DNA of 64,000 bases from Endomychus coccineus (taxonomy: Eukaryota > Arthropoda > Insecta > Coleoptera > Endomychidae). The position numbers were made by a program, and so were the translations under genes. Below, one piece after another: positions 41,753 to 54,942 of the stretch (positions within the stretch are counted from its first letter, which is position 1; every line of letters begins with the position of its first letter). Where the stretch lies: NCBI GenBank assembly GCA_958510875.1, contig OY294067.1, positions 142,581,846 to 142,645,845 on the forward strand. Reading direction: 5' to 3'. The notes beneath the pieces were generated by a model. The model was given only the letters and a program-made list of their open reading frames with translations. It was not told the origin of the DNA and did not search any database.

Positions 41753-43221
41753 CTGAAACAAAATCTTATATTATTTCAGCTGCCTTCTGGTAGCAATCTT
41801 CCAATTATTATTATGAATGTATTATTTTTACTTCTATCATCATTTACTATTGTTATTATTATTATTGGTAGAATTTGGAATGGAAAATAAAAGTATATTG
41901 CCGTTATTTCTCTTTTCTCTCAGCTCATTTTTAGTTATTCTATATTTATGTTCCTATCGTTACGAAATTATCAAAAACAACTATCTTCGAATTTACCTAA
42001 TTTCTTCCTAAATATACACATACAGTTATATAGCACATCTCAATTCAAAATAAATTCATGAGTGTTTTGAAGCTAATATCATAAAATATGTATCTTTGGT
42101 ATCATGTCATCTAGCAGTTTGGAAAAATTTGAAGATTGAGGTAGTTGAAATCAGTTATTGTGCGAACAATGTGTCCAAATCAGACTCCTTTTTTTTCTTG
42201 TAGCTTGATGTCTCGCTTGATGTCTCCAAGTGGCACCTGTTTCATAGAGGATCCGGAAGTAAATCCGAACCATTGAATAAATCTCTGTAGCACCTCAGAG
42301 GAATCAAAAATTTCGCCCTTGATAACTATTTTGCTATTTGGACCATCCCTTCTGTATTTGAATACAAATATTCTCTTGAATCTGGTGGTGTCTGTTCAAG
42401 AGCCATTTTCCGTACAATATCATAATCCTTCTTAGCTTACTCATTGTTGAGATTATTATGGGTATTAATTTTTATGACAGCTGACTGGTCTTTATGTTTT
42501 GGAATGGTTATAAGTGAGTAAAACTGTATTGCACAATTTTGTTACACTTTATTTGGCTTCAAGTATCACATGCATGATAAATGAGTTAGACTATAGTTCA
42601 ATAAATTCATCTTCATTGAACTCAGCGTTTGCAACTTTTCAAGATGAAGGACTATTCTCACGTAAGTGATATTGGACTTTTTTGACATTATGACGGAATA
42701 ATCATTGATACTGAAATTATGTTCAGATATTGTTATTCATTCAATAATTTTGGGTATAGCTATCCATTATTTCTCGAGGTTATATAGACTACATCTAATA
42801 CATCACATGGATATCTTAGTAGACATTATTTTTATTGTATTATCACGTGAACTTAGTTGAACTATGTTTATCACCAACCTTTCTGTTGTAAAATTTGTTA
42901 GGAGTACGGGATGATATGGGATACTGGAATATACATGTGCTATGCTCAAAAACGGAAAATGTTCCTTCTGAAACTATTCAAGAATCGATAATTCCTTTAT
43001 GAGAAGTATATACAGGTTTCTGGAAGTTGTTATTACCGGATTTTCCTATAGAAACTCCCTACATTTCCTCCTGGTGATAGTTCTGATTAAAATGGGTGAG
43101 TATATTATAATATCGAGGAATATTTTCAAGTCTTACCGTTGTGATTCAAATGGGTTTTCGATATTTGAACGAGAACTGATTTTTTATTGTATTACCATTC
43201 ATATTTCCTTATGTTTCTTAC
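41753..43221. other. Intron between glucosidase exons
   Basis: 1.5 kb with no supported feature. Confidence 0.6.
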
Positions 43222-43338
43222 CTCATCACCAAATACAGTAAAATGATGTCGGTCCGATGTAATTATATCTGCTGTAGAACGGATGGTTTCGCCTCCCCGT
43301 ATTGAAATCACTGAACCCATTTTATAAAACACTGGAAT
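43222..43338 (-). CDS. GANAB: Glucosidase II alpha exon, C-terminal beta domain
   Basis: Thirty-nine codons in phase 0: IPVFYKMGSVISIRGGETIR to HHFTVFGDE, bordered by TTTGTAG and GTAAGA. The pattern follows the 'VPVFQRGG' region of the family, with GS in place of GG. Confidence 0.88.
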
Positions 43339-45160
43339 CTACAAAAGAAAAATTAAATGTAATTAATTATAATTAAAGTGACTCCAAAGAAACAAAGACT
43401 TGTGAAAATTATTCGGGTAGAGTACTCATTTCGAATGAATTCTGAACTTAATTTTGAACAATGATATTGAATGATTATTTTTTATTTATAGTATTAGTGT
43501 ATCCACAGTGTGAACTTTTCATAGTTTATCAGTTCCTCAATAACTTGATTTATACCGATATTCGTGGTCGATTTGGACATTTGGTTATGCCAGATATCTG
43601 CAAAGGTGGGTGGTCGTGTGGGTGTGGAATCCTGTTTTTTTTTAACTCAAATGACCGACTCCTCCCTCTTTAAACTGTTTTGGAGGCAATTTCCGATTTT
43701 TTTTCAGTTAGTATAAACAGAATATACATCTATAGTCAGAGATAATCTCTGCTATATTTTTGCTTAGTGTTACAAATATCAGGGGCGGCACGCCGGGCAA
43801 CTGCTATTTACAACTACATTGTCTGTAGTATAATAGTGGGTCAAGATGACACCCTTGAGCGCTAAGTAATGGTATTATTATTATAATTAATCAATTATAA
43901 CAATAACGTACCGATAGAATTGTCTATCAAAATATATAATTATAGAAACATGTGGTCCAGAATTAAAGAACAATAATTTAAGTAATATAAAGTTAAGTCA
44001 CGGTGGTTCCCTCAACTTTACGTGAAATCAAGGAACATTTCGAAATTAATTCTTCGAATTTTGCATTAAAATCAAAACTACTGGAATCAAGTCATTCTTT
44101 TATTTTTGATGTGCTACGGAAAACAAGACTTGGTATTGATATCATTCTCTGAAAGATTTCGTAAATTAATATCGCGTTCAAGAAGCTGACTAGTTCTTTG
44201 AATACACCTCGATTCCAAGATTACTACTAGCATCATGTCCCCGAAATGTCAAGCTTCGATCGAAATTTCGGTTTTAAATTCGTAGTTCTCTGTTTATCTA
44301 CTTATAATTTGAAGTGATATGGTCCTTGCTCGTGTTATGCTCCTCTGGAGAACGACATATGTAAGTCATATCTGAATATCTCATTTTACATCATTTTGTT
44401 TCAATAACTGCCGAATAGTGATCTACTGAGAACACAAGACTAGCCAAATAATCTTGGCACCAATTAACCCTAAGTCTATCATATTTTTCTTACCACAAAT
44501 TTCCAAATGCACGATTTTACCCGCCTATTCCCATAAAATATTTACTCAAATCTTGTCAAGGCCTTCTAATGTTATTTTAGATACAATATATCTTCATAAT
44601 AAACATTACCAACATTCATCCACCAAATCGTTAACAGAATCTATTAAATCTCTCCCATTACTGGGCCCTCCTAATTGTCTAGTTGAAGTCGATTCCATCT
44701 CCACACTATCACCTCAGTTTGATTCACTATTTAAGTTTCATTCGTGCAGCACTTTCTCAGTGCCACAACAATAAAAAAATTACATCCACAATAATAATAG
44801 TATCGATAATAATACCGATCCACAGTCAGTAAAAAATATAAAAGTCTATTCCAAGTTTTAACTGTTTTCAGAGGTTTTTGTGAACTACCCATTTGCTAAT
44901 TCACTGATAACATTGTGTCAACGCGTGATTTCTCATCTGTTGAGTTAATCACAACAATGACGTATGCATGTGTTCTTAGCAACAAATTCGTTTGAAGGAA
45001 TAAGATTGGTTGCTATTCTGGAGGTTCACCCGAATGCAATAGAGCTGAATCGACTAGAACCAGTCGATTGCACATTATGTGCTTGTAAAGTGAATACGTG
45101 ATACATATTCGCCTTATATATATATATATATAATACATATGCAAACATATACTTCACGCA
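43339..45160. other. Intron DNA, no feature recognised
   Basis: Short frames only; the 44,454 frame starts with TTG and has no family resemblance. A short (TA)n run lies at about 45,117-45,133. Confidence 0.5.
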
Positions 45161-45404
45161 ATGCTTTGCAATACACATCAACGATCTGTTAGAGGTGACC
45201 ACCTACCCCGTTCACAGCTTTGCAGATGGTGGTACACTTCATCCCGCTTTCTCATCTAGAGCCCGTACACCATACAGTGAAGCCGAAGGACCGATACAGA
45301 GACAGGTTGACACAAACATTGAGGATCTGGCAACGATTTTGAAATGGGGACCTGATAATCTAGTAGAGGTTAATGCAACCAAAACACAAGCTTGCATCTT
45401 CTAG
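45160..45404 (+). pseudogene. LINE reverse transcriptase fragment (plus strand)
   Basis: AIHINDLLEVTTYPVHSFAD followed by GGTLH gives the catalytic region with FADD changed to FADG, then WGPDNLVEVNATKTQACIF. These are the 'FADDxTLH' and 'NxxKTQ' blocks of CR1/Jockey-type elements. Both ends are lost. Confidence 0.75.
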
Positions 45405-45430
45405 AGGGGATCCCACAATCCTTAATATGA

Positions 45431-45471
45431 TAGAATATAATAGAATAGAATAGAATAGAATAGAATAGAAT
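45431..45471. repeat. (TAGAA)n simple repeat
   Basis: About eight units of tagaa. On the minus strand it follows the end of the LINE fragment at 45,589-46,108 and may be its 3' tail. Confidence 0.9.
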
Positions 45472-45588
45472 AATTTATTCATGCTAAATACCAAGTATTG
45501 GCCTACATTCGTCAAGATAAAAGGAAGAAAAAGAAACAAATTCAAATTATGATACAACAAAGAAGAATAAAAACTTAAAACTATTAGG

Positions 45589-46108
45589 TCAGAAATGAAA
45601 ATCTAAAAATTCCTTAAATGTATAAAAACACTGTTCAGTAAGAAAATTTTTGATCACCCTTGGAAAATTGTCGTGTGGGAGCTCTCTAATCAGTAGTGGC
45701 AGTTTATTGAAAGAAGTTGGACCCCAGTAGCTAACGCTATTTCTGCTACGTTTCATGTGGTGATAATTAACATAATAATTAATGTGTAAATTACATTTCG
45801 CTCTAATATTGACACAGTGCATATCACATCGAGTTGAATATTCGTTAATGTGTTTTAACATATTGTAGACAATGTTGAATGTGAATGCAAGGAAGAGAAA
45901 TAACTTTTAGGTCCTTAAAAGCATGCTTACAGTCTTGTCGGTAAGGCAGGTTTTTCATAATCCTAATTGCTTTACGCTGAATCTTGAAAACATGAGACTT
46001 ATTTGAGTGACCCCAGACTGAAATGTTGTAGCCAATTTTCGAGTGTGTTACACCAAAATAAGTTGTGAACATTACATTAACAGATACAATTTTGTTTAAG
46101 TTTCTCAA
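45589..46108 (-). pseudogene. LINE reverse transcriptase C-terminus (minus strand)
   Basis: Two frames: IGYNISVWGHSNKSHVFKIQ and KAIRIMKNLPYRQDCKHAFK (45,845-46,108), then SRNSVSYWGPTSFNKLPLLI (45,589-45,861). These match the terminal 'YGIxxWG ... QKxxIRxI ... GPxxFNxLP' order of CR1-like elements. A frame change joins them. Confidence 0.8.
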
Positions 46109-46149
46109 GATTTTTGGCAGCGGTGAGCCAAGGAATATATAAGTGAGCT

Positions 46150-46345
46150 TCCAAATGAAATAAGACCCGGCGTTTCAGTGCTGATTAAAAGTGAAAACAC
46201 TCGTTCCGTTGTTTGGCCAATGGGCCGAATCAATCAAGTTTTCAAAGGTCCTGATGGTGTTGTTCGATCCGCCAATGTGGAAACAGTTACATGAATTTTT
46301 CAACGATCTTTTACAAAATTGTGTGTGTTCCCAATTGAAAATGCA
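46150..46345 (+). pseudogene. BEL/Pao polyprotein C-terminal fragment (DUF5641-like)
   Basis: In one plus-strand frame: KSENTRSVVWPMGRINQVFK then GPDGVVRSANVETV, and after a TGA RSFTKLCVFPIENASDN. This is the 'WPxGRIxxxxPGxDGxVRxxxV' block at the end of BEL/Pao integrases. It is an isolated piece, on the opposite strand to the BEL element at 26-31 kb. Confidence 0.75.
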
Positions 46346-46469
46346 AGTGATAATGTTTGAAACGATTCGTTTTTTTATCCTTTATTGATAGGCAAACCTT
46401 CCAATGGTGGCCGGTATATGGTTGATTCAAAATCTATTTTCAGTTCTTTGCTTTTTTCAATCTTCCGTA

Positions 46470-46960
46470 TTCATGGTCGGGATTACCACCAAGAGCACCC
46501 TCTGATAGCATGATCATGTGAAGTGCATTACGAAGACCGCTCCACAAAAACTCATTTCTCCATTCCATGCCAAGAGCTACTTTACATCCCAGCAGCTCCT
46601 CATAATTTACAAAGCATAGATTCGACCTTTCCTGGAATATTGTTCACATGTTTGAAGTTCTGAAGCTTATTGACCTCTGGAACATCGTAGGAAGATGGGC
46701 GATCTCTCCCTTTCCTATAGATATTCTCATGATCGGTATCTCATCTCTTATTCCACCGAAATTCTGAGTGGGTGAACTAGATGAGCTCAAGCTAGTCACC
46801 TCTTCATTGGCAAGTTCGAGACCTGCCAGACTTCATTTTTCTATCGAATGGCGAAGTTGTGGAACTCTTTGCCTAGCGAGTTCTTTCTGAATGCCTACAA
46901 CCTGCAAACTTTGAAGAAAAATTCGAATACATAACTCCTCTTCCAACACTTCACTGCTGG
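46470..46960 (+). pseudogene. Jockey/R1-like LINE C-terminal fragment
   Basis: LLIIYKA, RPFLEYCSHVFEVLKL (near 46,600) and SFFYRMAKLWNSLPSEFFLN then AYNLQTLKKN (near 46,830) give the 'IRPxxEYCSHxW' and 'SFFxRxxxLWNSLPxExF' blocks of Jockey-clade reverse transcriptases. Frame breaks are present. Confidence 0.8.
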
Positions 46961-47555
46961 CTCACACGATGTTCTTCAAGCATTTTCCTTTGGTGTAGTC
47001 AAAGTATAGACAAACATTTTTTCAATCTTGAGAAGGAAACTCATTAAAAAAACTCGAATCAGATACAATTTATTATTGAATAATGTTACTTATTTGTTTT
47101 GTGGTGCACTGTCTCCCTGGAGAAGCCGCCGCTGCTGCTGTTGCTGTGCAATTGGAACATGTCAAGTTAATTCATCAAATATTTGAGGTGTAATGTCACT
47201 TTAAACTATTTAAAAAAATTTACCCTCATGATATTATCGAGCTCCATGATGTCAGACCAAACTTCATTGAATATTCACGGAAGATGAAAGGAATAGCACA
47301 ATCATATTGAGTAGGTGAAGACAGTAGTGAAAGATACTGTGAACTACTTTATATCTTTGTTCATCTGCTTGTAAACAGCCCAACTGTCTGCACAATATGG
47401 TGAAATCCTCACATAAGTTTACTCCTAATGGAGTAATCAATTGAATAATGCTATCAACATTCAAACAACAACCTTGTCGAATAACGAAGACTGGTTAATA
47501 GATACAAATTCTAATTTGGAAAAACTATAAATCGAAGATATCGCATATTACTTAC
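46961..47555. other. Intron DNA, no feature recognised
   Basis: Short frames only; a small GCTGCTGCTGTTGCTGT trinucleotide run lies near 47,130. Confidence 0.5.
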
Positions 47556-47710
47556 GTGAGAAATGTCAACTGGAACAGAGGAATATCCAAGTCCTGGATA
47601 AATAATGTCATTTCTAAGATCATACCATGATACATTTGTGCCCCCAGGGAAATACACTATAACTTCTTTGACTCCCGGCTCTGTCACGGGGCGCACCAAA
47701 ATACTACTAC
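47556..47710 (-). CDS. GANAB: Glucosidase II alpha exon, proximal C-terminal domain
   Basis: It continues the split glycine codon into SSILVRPVTEPGVKEVIVYF and ends GYSSVPVDISH at a GTAAGT donor. The previous intron is short (183 bases). Confidence 0.92.
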
Positions 47711-47893
47711 CTGAAATTAATGTGTCTTGAAACTATCTTTATAACATGGTATTATTCGAAACAGGAATGACATAGTTGATGTTAAAAGTGCTCTACTCTG
47801 TAACGTTGCAGACAATGGAACTTCGAGTTTGAATATATTAACCGTGAATCATGGAATGCTCAATTTGTTACACTTCTTTGAGTATATACTTAC

Positions 47894-48143
47894 CAAGAAG
47901 TAGGTGGTTGTCAATATCTATTACGGATTCGTCTTCTGGATATTCATAGAAGAGTGGACGAATTACCGGATGTCCAAACTTTGTGTGTTCATAGAATAAT
48001 GTGTATATGTGTTCTATATGCTTGTAACGTGTATTTAACGCATCTCGAATAACTTCTTGGACTTCTTCGGAGAATAAATAAGGTTCACGACGCTTAGTTC
48101 CCAAATTCGCATGACCTCTAAAGAACGGCAACCATGCACCTGC
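47894..48143 (-). CDS. GANAB: Glucosidase II alpha exon, end of the barrel
   Basis: It begins AGAWLPFFRGHANLGTKRRE after TTCCAG and ends in NHLLLG split by one base before GTAAGT. A 5.3-kb intron with a LINE separates it from the previous exon. Confidence 0.94.
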
Positions 48144-48923
48144 CTGGAACAATATGGATTGGTGAACCTTTGTTATATTTGATTTATTTCAAATTATACT
48201 CGGGATGCTCGCGAATTTTTAAAAGAATTGGAGCAATTTGTTCTCATAAACTCAATCAATTGGAATTGAAAAGTGTGTTATAGTTGTCTTAATTGCTCAA
48301 CGTCATCAATCTCATATGAAAATACGTATTCTACTCTGCATTAACAGTGCAGCCTTTGTTCTCAATAAATACATGGTTCACTCAGAAGAATAAACATCTC
48401 ACGGTCAAATTCAAATTCGAATGGTCGATTCAGCTCGTGACTAAAGTCAATAAGCGCTCACTTTGGCTATTTCTTATAGAATTGAACAATTTTTTTTTAC
48501 AAAATAGTTCATAAGCTTCGTCACTGTCTTGGTTCCGGAATCTCTGTTGATATAGCACTATCGATGATGGATAAAATATCTGATAGAAAAGAAAGTGATA
48601 TCGCACAGGGTACATTAAATTAACATGATATTAATATGCATTACATTGTTTTGTACTAGCAATAAATATTTATCTAAGCAAAAGCTTGTGTATAAATATT
48701 ATTACGGGGTATGGAGTACATATTATGAAGAATATACGCGCAAGTTTAAATGATTTAAAATTATTGTAATTAAAGTTTAACCTAATAAAATTAAATTAAA
48801 ATTAAAATAAAATCAAAATTAACATTTGAAATAGTGTTTTTTTTCCATAGCTATTTCAGCTTTACGTTTCAAAATTTTATAACTTAAATTTTATATTTTA
48901 CATTTTAAATTCGAAATTGGAAT

Positions 48924-51900
48924 TTAAGTATGTAAATATTGTAGTAGCAATGGGATATCATTGGTTAATAAGTATCGATTTATTTTTCTGATTACATTGT
49001 TTTCATTTTTATTCCTGATATCTCTTAAATCCAGAGGTAGTGCATTGAAAAATCGTGGGCCTAGATATAAACTGTATCGTTGACCTATAGCCTTTTTTGC
49101 AGTAGGAAGTTTCATGTCTGCATTATTATTTTTTCGTGTGTAATGTGAGTGCGATATGAATGTATTTGTGTTCTTATAGAGGATATTTACAAGCACAGTT
49201 TTGATATAAAGTTTTTTGATATTAAGTACATTTGTTACTCTATGAAGTTGTTTAGTTGGGTAGCGCCAATGCATGTTGTACATTATTTTTAGTAGTTTAT
49301 TTTGTGTTCTGAAAAGTGGATTCAACGTAGTATTATATGCACCTCCCCAGTCTGTTATGCCATATTGCATAATAGATTGAGCAAGAGCAAAATATACTAT
49401 TCTGAGTTCAAATACATTTAGGAAATTTCGTAATTGTCTGAACATATAAAATAATTTTCTAATTCTTTAAATTAAATTCGAGATATGGATATCCCATTTC
49501 ATGAAGGAATCAACTATTATACCTAGATATTTGGTATTATTAACTAACTTTATATTGATTGCACAGCTACAATTTTTTATATTTGTACAATTTATGGAGT
49601 GTAATTTTAATAAGTGGTAATCTGGTAAGCCAGTTCTATAAGAGGAAAATGGTACACAACAAGATTTGTCTGTGTTCAGTGTTAGCAAATTATGAGTAAG
49701 CCAACGATTAACTAATTGCATTGCTTTTTCCATATTATTCTTAATTTTACCCCAATCATTGTCCCTGAATACTAGTACTGTGTCATCTGCAAAAGAAATT
49801 ATGAGACAATTTGCATCCAAACACAGTAAATCATTGATATAAATCAAAAACAATATAGGCCCTAAGATAGTTCCTTGTGGTACCCCATAATTTGTGACCA
49901 CTCTGGAACTATGAGTTTTATTTATCTTCACTTGTTGCTGCCGATTTGTGAGATAAGATTTAAGCAGATCATTGCAAGTGCCCCTGATTCCAATATGATT
50001 TAATTTATTCAACAAGATTTCGTGATTTACTGTATCAAAAGCCTTCGATAAGTCTAGAAATATAGCTGCACATTGTTCTCCTTCATTGAGACTTTCGTAA
50101 ATTGACTGTGTTAAATATTTTATTGCATCTTCGGTATTTTTATTTTCACGAAAACCAAATTGGTGATCAGAAAGCAAGTGGTTTGATTCCAAAAACTTCA
50201 TCAGCTCATTTTTGATTATCCTTTCAATAATTTTTGATAAATTTGGGATTACCGAGATTGGTCTGTAATTAGTTAACGTTTTTGGATCGCCAGATTTAAA
50301 GAGGGGCGTAACCACTCCTTTTTTTAGTTTCTGTGGAAATATCCCTGTAGATAAGATTGAATTAGTGATATGAGTTAAAGGAGCTAAAATGTAATTTTTC
50401 AATTTGTGAATTATATCGGTTGACACATTCTCTGTCCCACTTATCTTCTTTTTTTGTAAGTTGTTGATTTCGTTTAGTATATCAGTTTGTGACACGGGGG
50501 TTAAAAAAATACTTTTATTAGATGTGTTTAAATTTGTTCTATAATTTTTTAATATTTTTTTGGTATTTGAAATTTTATCTGCCATATTATTCCCCACATT
50601 CGCAAAGTGATTAGTGAGTGTTTCACTCATGGTATTTTGTTTGATTTGACTACAGTTTGCAGCTTGCTTAATAATTCTCCAGATTTTTTTATTATCATTT
50701 TTGGCATCATTTATTGCGTTTTTATAGTAATCAGCTTTGGTTATTTCAACAATGTGGTTTATGGAATTTCTATATTTTATATATTTTGTTGTTAGCTGTG
50801 AATTATTTGGAAATTTAATACTTAAACTTTTTAGTTTATCTCGTTTTAGGATAGATTTCATGATCCCAGTGGTTATCCAGTTTTTACGTTTTCCATTTTT
50901 AGCGTTTTGAAGTATATATTTATTTTCTGTCGAGTCTATGTGTATAGTATCCAGCTGTTCCAAAAATTTATTACATGATACTTCTGAGCAATTTTCTTTT
51001 AATAGATTATTCCAACATTGAGTGCTAATAAGTTCATTGAATTTAATTTAGTTAAATATTTTAATCATTTTGACTTTTTGTAATTGAGGGTTAATAGTAT
51101 TTTTCTTTTCAACTGATTGTATGTTTAGAATGGTTGTATAGTGGTCTGTTATATTTGTTTTTAATATGTATCCCTCAATAGATGATAGTTTTTTGTTTGA
51201 TTTTAAAAAGATGTGGTCTATACATGTTTGACTAGTATGAGTTTCCTTGGTGATATTGTTAATTACTGATTCAAATCCAAATTCACTTAGTACATTGAGA
51301 TAGTCATTCGCATTATTATCAGGGTTCAATAAATCGATATTCATGTCACCCAATAATATTTCATGCGTTTGTTTACAGAATGGAAGTTATTGTGTTAAAT
51401 TTGTATTAAAATCTAATTTTTTATTCTGATGATTTCTGTAAACAGCTGTTATACCATAATGTTCATTATTTAATTGAAATGTTAATCTCATTGCACTTAC
51501 ATTTAGAGCGTTGATAACATCTACTTTAGGGTGAATATTATATTTTATATATATTAATATACCGTCATTTCTATTAGTTATACCATGATTATAATGAGAT
51601 TTATAGCCTGGTATAGTGAAATTTCCTGGGATTATTTGCCATGTTTCCGTTAGTACAATGATGGTGAAAGTATGATTCTCAAAAGAATTTAAAAGAATAA
51701 TTAATTCATCAAAATGACATTGAATGCTACAAATGTTTAAATGAAAAATGGATGTTTCATTGTTATTAAATAAGTGTTCAGATATATCACTTTTCTCTAT
51801 TACATATGAAGTTATATTCAAATCTTTTTCTAAAATTTCATCTAATTCTATAATATTCGCAGCCATTTTAATTAGAGAAAATTCTTCACTATCATAATTT

Positions 51901-51956
51901 CTAAGATTAGTATTACTATTATTATTAATGGAGTTGCTATTACAAACATAATACAA
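48924..51956 (-). pseudogene. LINE ORF2: endonuclease and reverse transcriptase with three in-frame stops
   Basis: One frame spans the whole stretch, interrupted only by stop codons at 51,387, 51,048 and 49,467. Endonuclease: FHLNICSIQCHFDELIILLN, VLTETW, GDMNIDLL, CIDHIF and TDHYTTIL. Reverse transcriptase: NYRPISVIPNLSKIIERI, QFGFRENKNTEDAI, AIFLDLSKAFDTVNHEILL, YGVPQGTILGPILFLIYIND and the catalytic SFADDTVL. The end has MQYGITDWGGAYNTTL and GPRFFNALPLDLRDIRN. Length is normal for CR1-like ORF2 (about 1,000 codons). Confidence 0.88.
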
Positions 51957-52362
51957 TCAAGCAATTTTAACAATATAGTTAGATCATGTGATATATGAGA
52001 CGAGATATTTATAAATAAATTGATTAGACTAAGTTCATTTTTAATGAGTGATTGTTTTTTAATTATATTTGTCATCAATACATGTTTGGTGAAGTAGTGT
52101 GTATTTTTTAAGAATTTGAAAAGAATTCGGTAAATTCGGAGGACATATGTTAATAGATAAGATTGTTTATTGTTAAATAATATATATCTTAATCAATACA
52201 GATCTTCTGTTTTTCGAATATGTTGCACTTTACTAGATTCACTCACTCTCACGAAAAGTTTACCATTTTTGAACCATACACATCTATAATGTTTTTGCGA
52301 TTCATTCGTTTTATTTTTTGCTTGATATAATGAATGTCTAAAATATGGGGTAAGACTCTCGT

Positions 52363-53095
52363 TTACAAAAATTGGTTTTTGAGTGGCTGTTTTTTAGCGA
52401 CATCAAGAAAATCATCTCTTGTGCTACTCTTTGAGAATTCTATTATCATTTTGTCTTCTTTTTTGTTAATATTTGGCCGGTAAGCATTTGTCATATCTGA
52501 CTTTTGAATAATTAAATTCATTGTCTTACCTAGTTGTATTGTGATGTCGGTTAAATTTTCGTTTATTTTTTGCGGTATTCCTTCAATTTGAATTTCATTT
52601 CTGTTTTGTCCCTCTTCTGAATCAATTTTAAAGGCAGCGAAATCTTTTTCTAATTTTGTATATTTTGATTTTCGTTCTTCATGTTCCTTCCTCATTTTGA
52701 TTTGGTCTTCCATTATTTTATTAATGAATTTATTCAAGTCATGAAATTGTTCTCCGTAAAATTCTAAGGATTCTTGGAAGTTATTTAATGTTTTCAATAT
52801 TGTTTGATTTTCCGTTTTAATTGTTTCCTTAACTGGGCAATGTTGTCACAGTTGAATTCTTGCTTTTTATATGAAGGGGTTTTTTGCAATACTGTATCTT
52901 CACCTGTAATTGATTTACAGTTTATGCATCTCCAGCTCTGTTTAACATCTGCTGTCTTCATTCGCCATGTATTTTCTCTCACTCCAGCACAAATGAAATG
53001 TAACTGACAATTACAACCATTACATAAGACAGAGTCACTTTCTGATGTTATGTTGTCTTTGCATTTGTAACAAGTTTTAATATTAGATACTTCAC
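52363..53095 (-). pseudogene. LINE ORF1 with PHD-type zinc finger
   Basis: The N-terminal part has TCYKCKDNI, VLCNGCNCQLHFICAG and SWRCINCK: a C4-H-C3 PHD-like finger. A coiled coil follows (52,600-52,800, MRKEHEERKSKYTKLEKDFA). Then comes a domain with NEIQIEGIPQKINENLTDI and TRDDFLDVAKKQPL that resembles the ORF1 RNA-binding region. A one-base shift near 52,795 splits it. There is no clear ATG at the finger. Confidence 0.75.
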
Positions 53096-53427
53096 ACTAA
53101 TTTATCTTCACTATTTCAGCATTAAAATGATTGATTTACGGGAGCTATTTTATATACGACCGTTACAGCGCGTGTACGAAATAACCATAAAGACGATTCA
53201 TTCGAAATTTGCAGTTAGATGAGGAATAAACAGAACTTGACAAGAAAGAACAAGATTCACAAAAACGAATTTGAAATAAAATTGGGAGAGATGAAACGTG
53301 GTGTTGAAGCTTTGCTTCTAATTTTCTAACCAGAATTATTATATGAATGAACCCTGAATACTAATGGAAGCAACATTTGTTAGCAGTAAAATTCTCATTC
53401 GAATATTGCATTGGGAATTGTTTTTAC

Positions 53428-53685
53428 CTGGTACCATCGTTGAAGGAGCTCTTCATCAGGATCATTGAAGAAACCACCTACATCAGCACCACAAAAGCTG
53501 ATTCCCAAGATATTGGCGTTCAGACATTCGGCATAACTAACGCTAAGATAGCCCCAGTCAGCTGTGTTGTCACCAGTCCAGATACTCGCGTATCTTTGAC
53601 TTCCTGCAAAATGTGATCTTGTCAAGATGAAAGGACGCTTCTTTCCATCATCCCTTCTCATCAAACCTTCATGTGTTGCTCTAGT
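53428..53685 (-). CDS. GANAB: Glucosidase II alpha exon with acid/base residue
   Basis: It has 86 whole codons, beginning TRATHEGLMRRDDGKKRPF and including WTGDNTADW, with the acid/base aspartate at 53,569-53,571, then ISFCGADVGGFF. The border is CAG before GTAAAA. Confidence 0.94.
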
Positions 53686-54330
53686 CTGCAATCGTGAATA
53701 AATTCAATCTTAATTTCAATGTTTCCCCGATTGTTTCATCAAAAGCAAGATACTAAATTATATGGGAATATACAGATAAAACCCTTATATAATTAGTTTG
53801 AACTATTTATATTGAGTTTCAAATATCTGAATTTATTGGTCTATACCGATGATATTTAATCTAAATTTTAAATCACAATGTTTTACTCTTGGCATACTCA
53901 ATTAGATTAAAATATAATTCATAAAAATATGATAATAATTAAAAATAATATATACCTACCCTCACCCTTTCCGCGATTCCAATTTACTCAATCATTTTCC
54001 ATTTTTCAATTATTCATAATTCGGTTCATTCTAACAATCAGTGATAAGTACTGACGTATTGTCGCGAGAAAAAGACTTTTTATCGAATTCAGTCTTTGCT
54101 CAATTACAATATTTGACCCTACCAAACTGACTAACAAGCAAGTGCAGTAGAATGATATCTTGGAAATCAGAGTTTACGTTAATATATAATATTTATGATA
54201 AGTTTGTTTGACTAGCTACATAGTCGCCTTTTCATTATCATGAAACATAGACGTTCGCCTTAAAATACGATTCACATGATTCACATCTGTAGTATTCCTA
54301 ATTAACGATTTAGCCAATCATGATACTTAC

Positions 54331-54575
54331 TTGGAGAAATCCATATATATTATGTACGTCTTTATGAACAACTCCACCATGATGTACAAGGTCCCCTGGG
54401 AATGTTTTTTCGATAGAATCATCAAATACCGACGGCTCGTTCATATCGTTCCATATCCCTGCTAATATAGGCGTGGATCCATTGAAATTATCATACAAAT
54501 ATAGATTTGAATAATACTCGGAAGCTTCTGGATTCATAAAATCTAAATAACTACTCAACCCAGGCCAACAGTCGC
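54331..54575 (-). CDS. GANAB: Glucosidase II alpha exon with catalytic nucleophile
   Basis: It opens after TTTTTTTTCAG, completes the split glycine codon and reads DCWPGLSSYLDFMNPE, then GIWNDMNEPSVF. The nucleophile aspartate codon is at 54,445-54,447. It ends at CAA before a GTAAGT donor. Confidence 0.93.
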
Positions 54576-54811
54576 CTGAAAAAAAAGATTGAAACATTTT
54601 TGAGCCTGAAATATCAGTCATGTTGGATCTTAAGAGCAACCGTTTTGGAAAAATATTGTACTGTTTCCCAAATAGATGAAGTAGAATGCAATAATACATT
54701 CGAGGCATTTAGTCTATCAATTTTTTTTAATAGAAAAAACGCCAGGTAACGGAACTAGAATCAAGTGCAAGGAAAACCAATTTATTAGAGGAACAAAGTA
54801 TTGAATAACAT
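54576..54811. other. Short intron stretch
   Basis: No feature beyond the polypyrimidine acceptor next to 54,576. Confidence 0.6.
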
Positions 54812-54942
54812 ATACTAGTAGTCCAGTCAATAAGCTGGGGAAAAAGGCCGAGTTCTTAAGAATTTACTAGACGGTCGTATTGAAAACCACGAAGCCCATT
54901 CGAAACTACTGACCAATACTTTGATATCCACCTATTCACCCC

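Larger units (their letters stand above)
48750..53095 (-). mobile_element. Nearly full-length CR1-type LINE in a glucosidase intron
   Basis: ORF1 (53,095-52,363) and ORF2 (51,956-48,924) are both recognisable and in order on the minus strand, followed by an AT-rich tail near 48,770-48,900. It sits between exons 53,428 and 48,143 in the same orientation as the host gene. Several stops make it inactive. Confidence 0.88.

Noticed and set aside
44454..44774. A 106-codon open frame in an intron
   Set aside because: It starts with TTG, lacks any motif and lies within the intron of a gene on the other strand.
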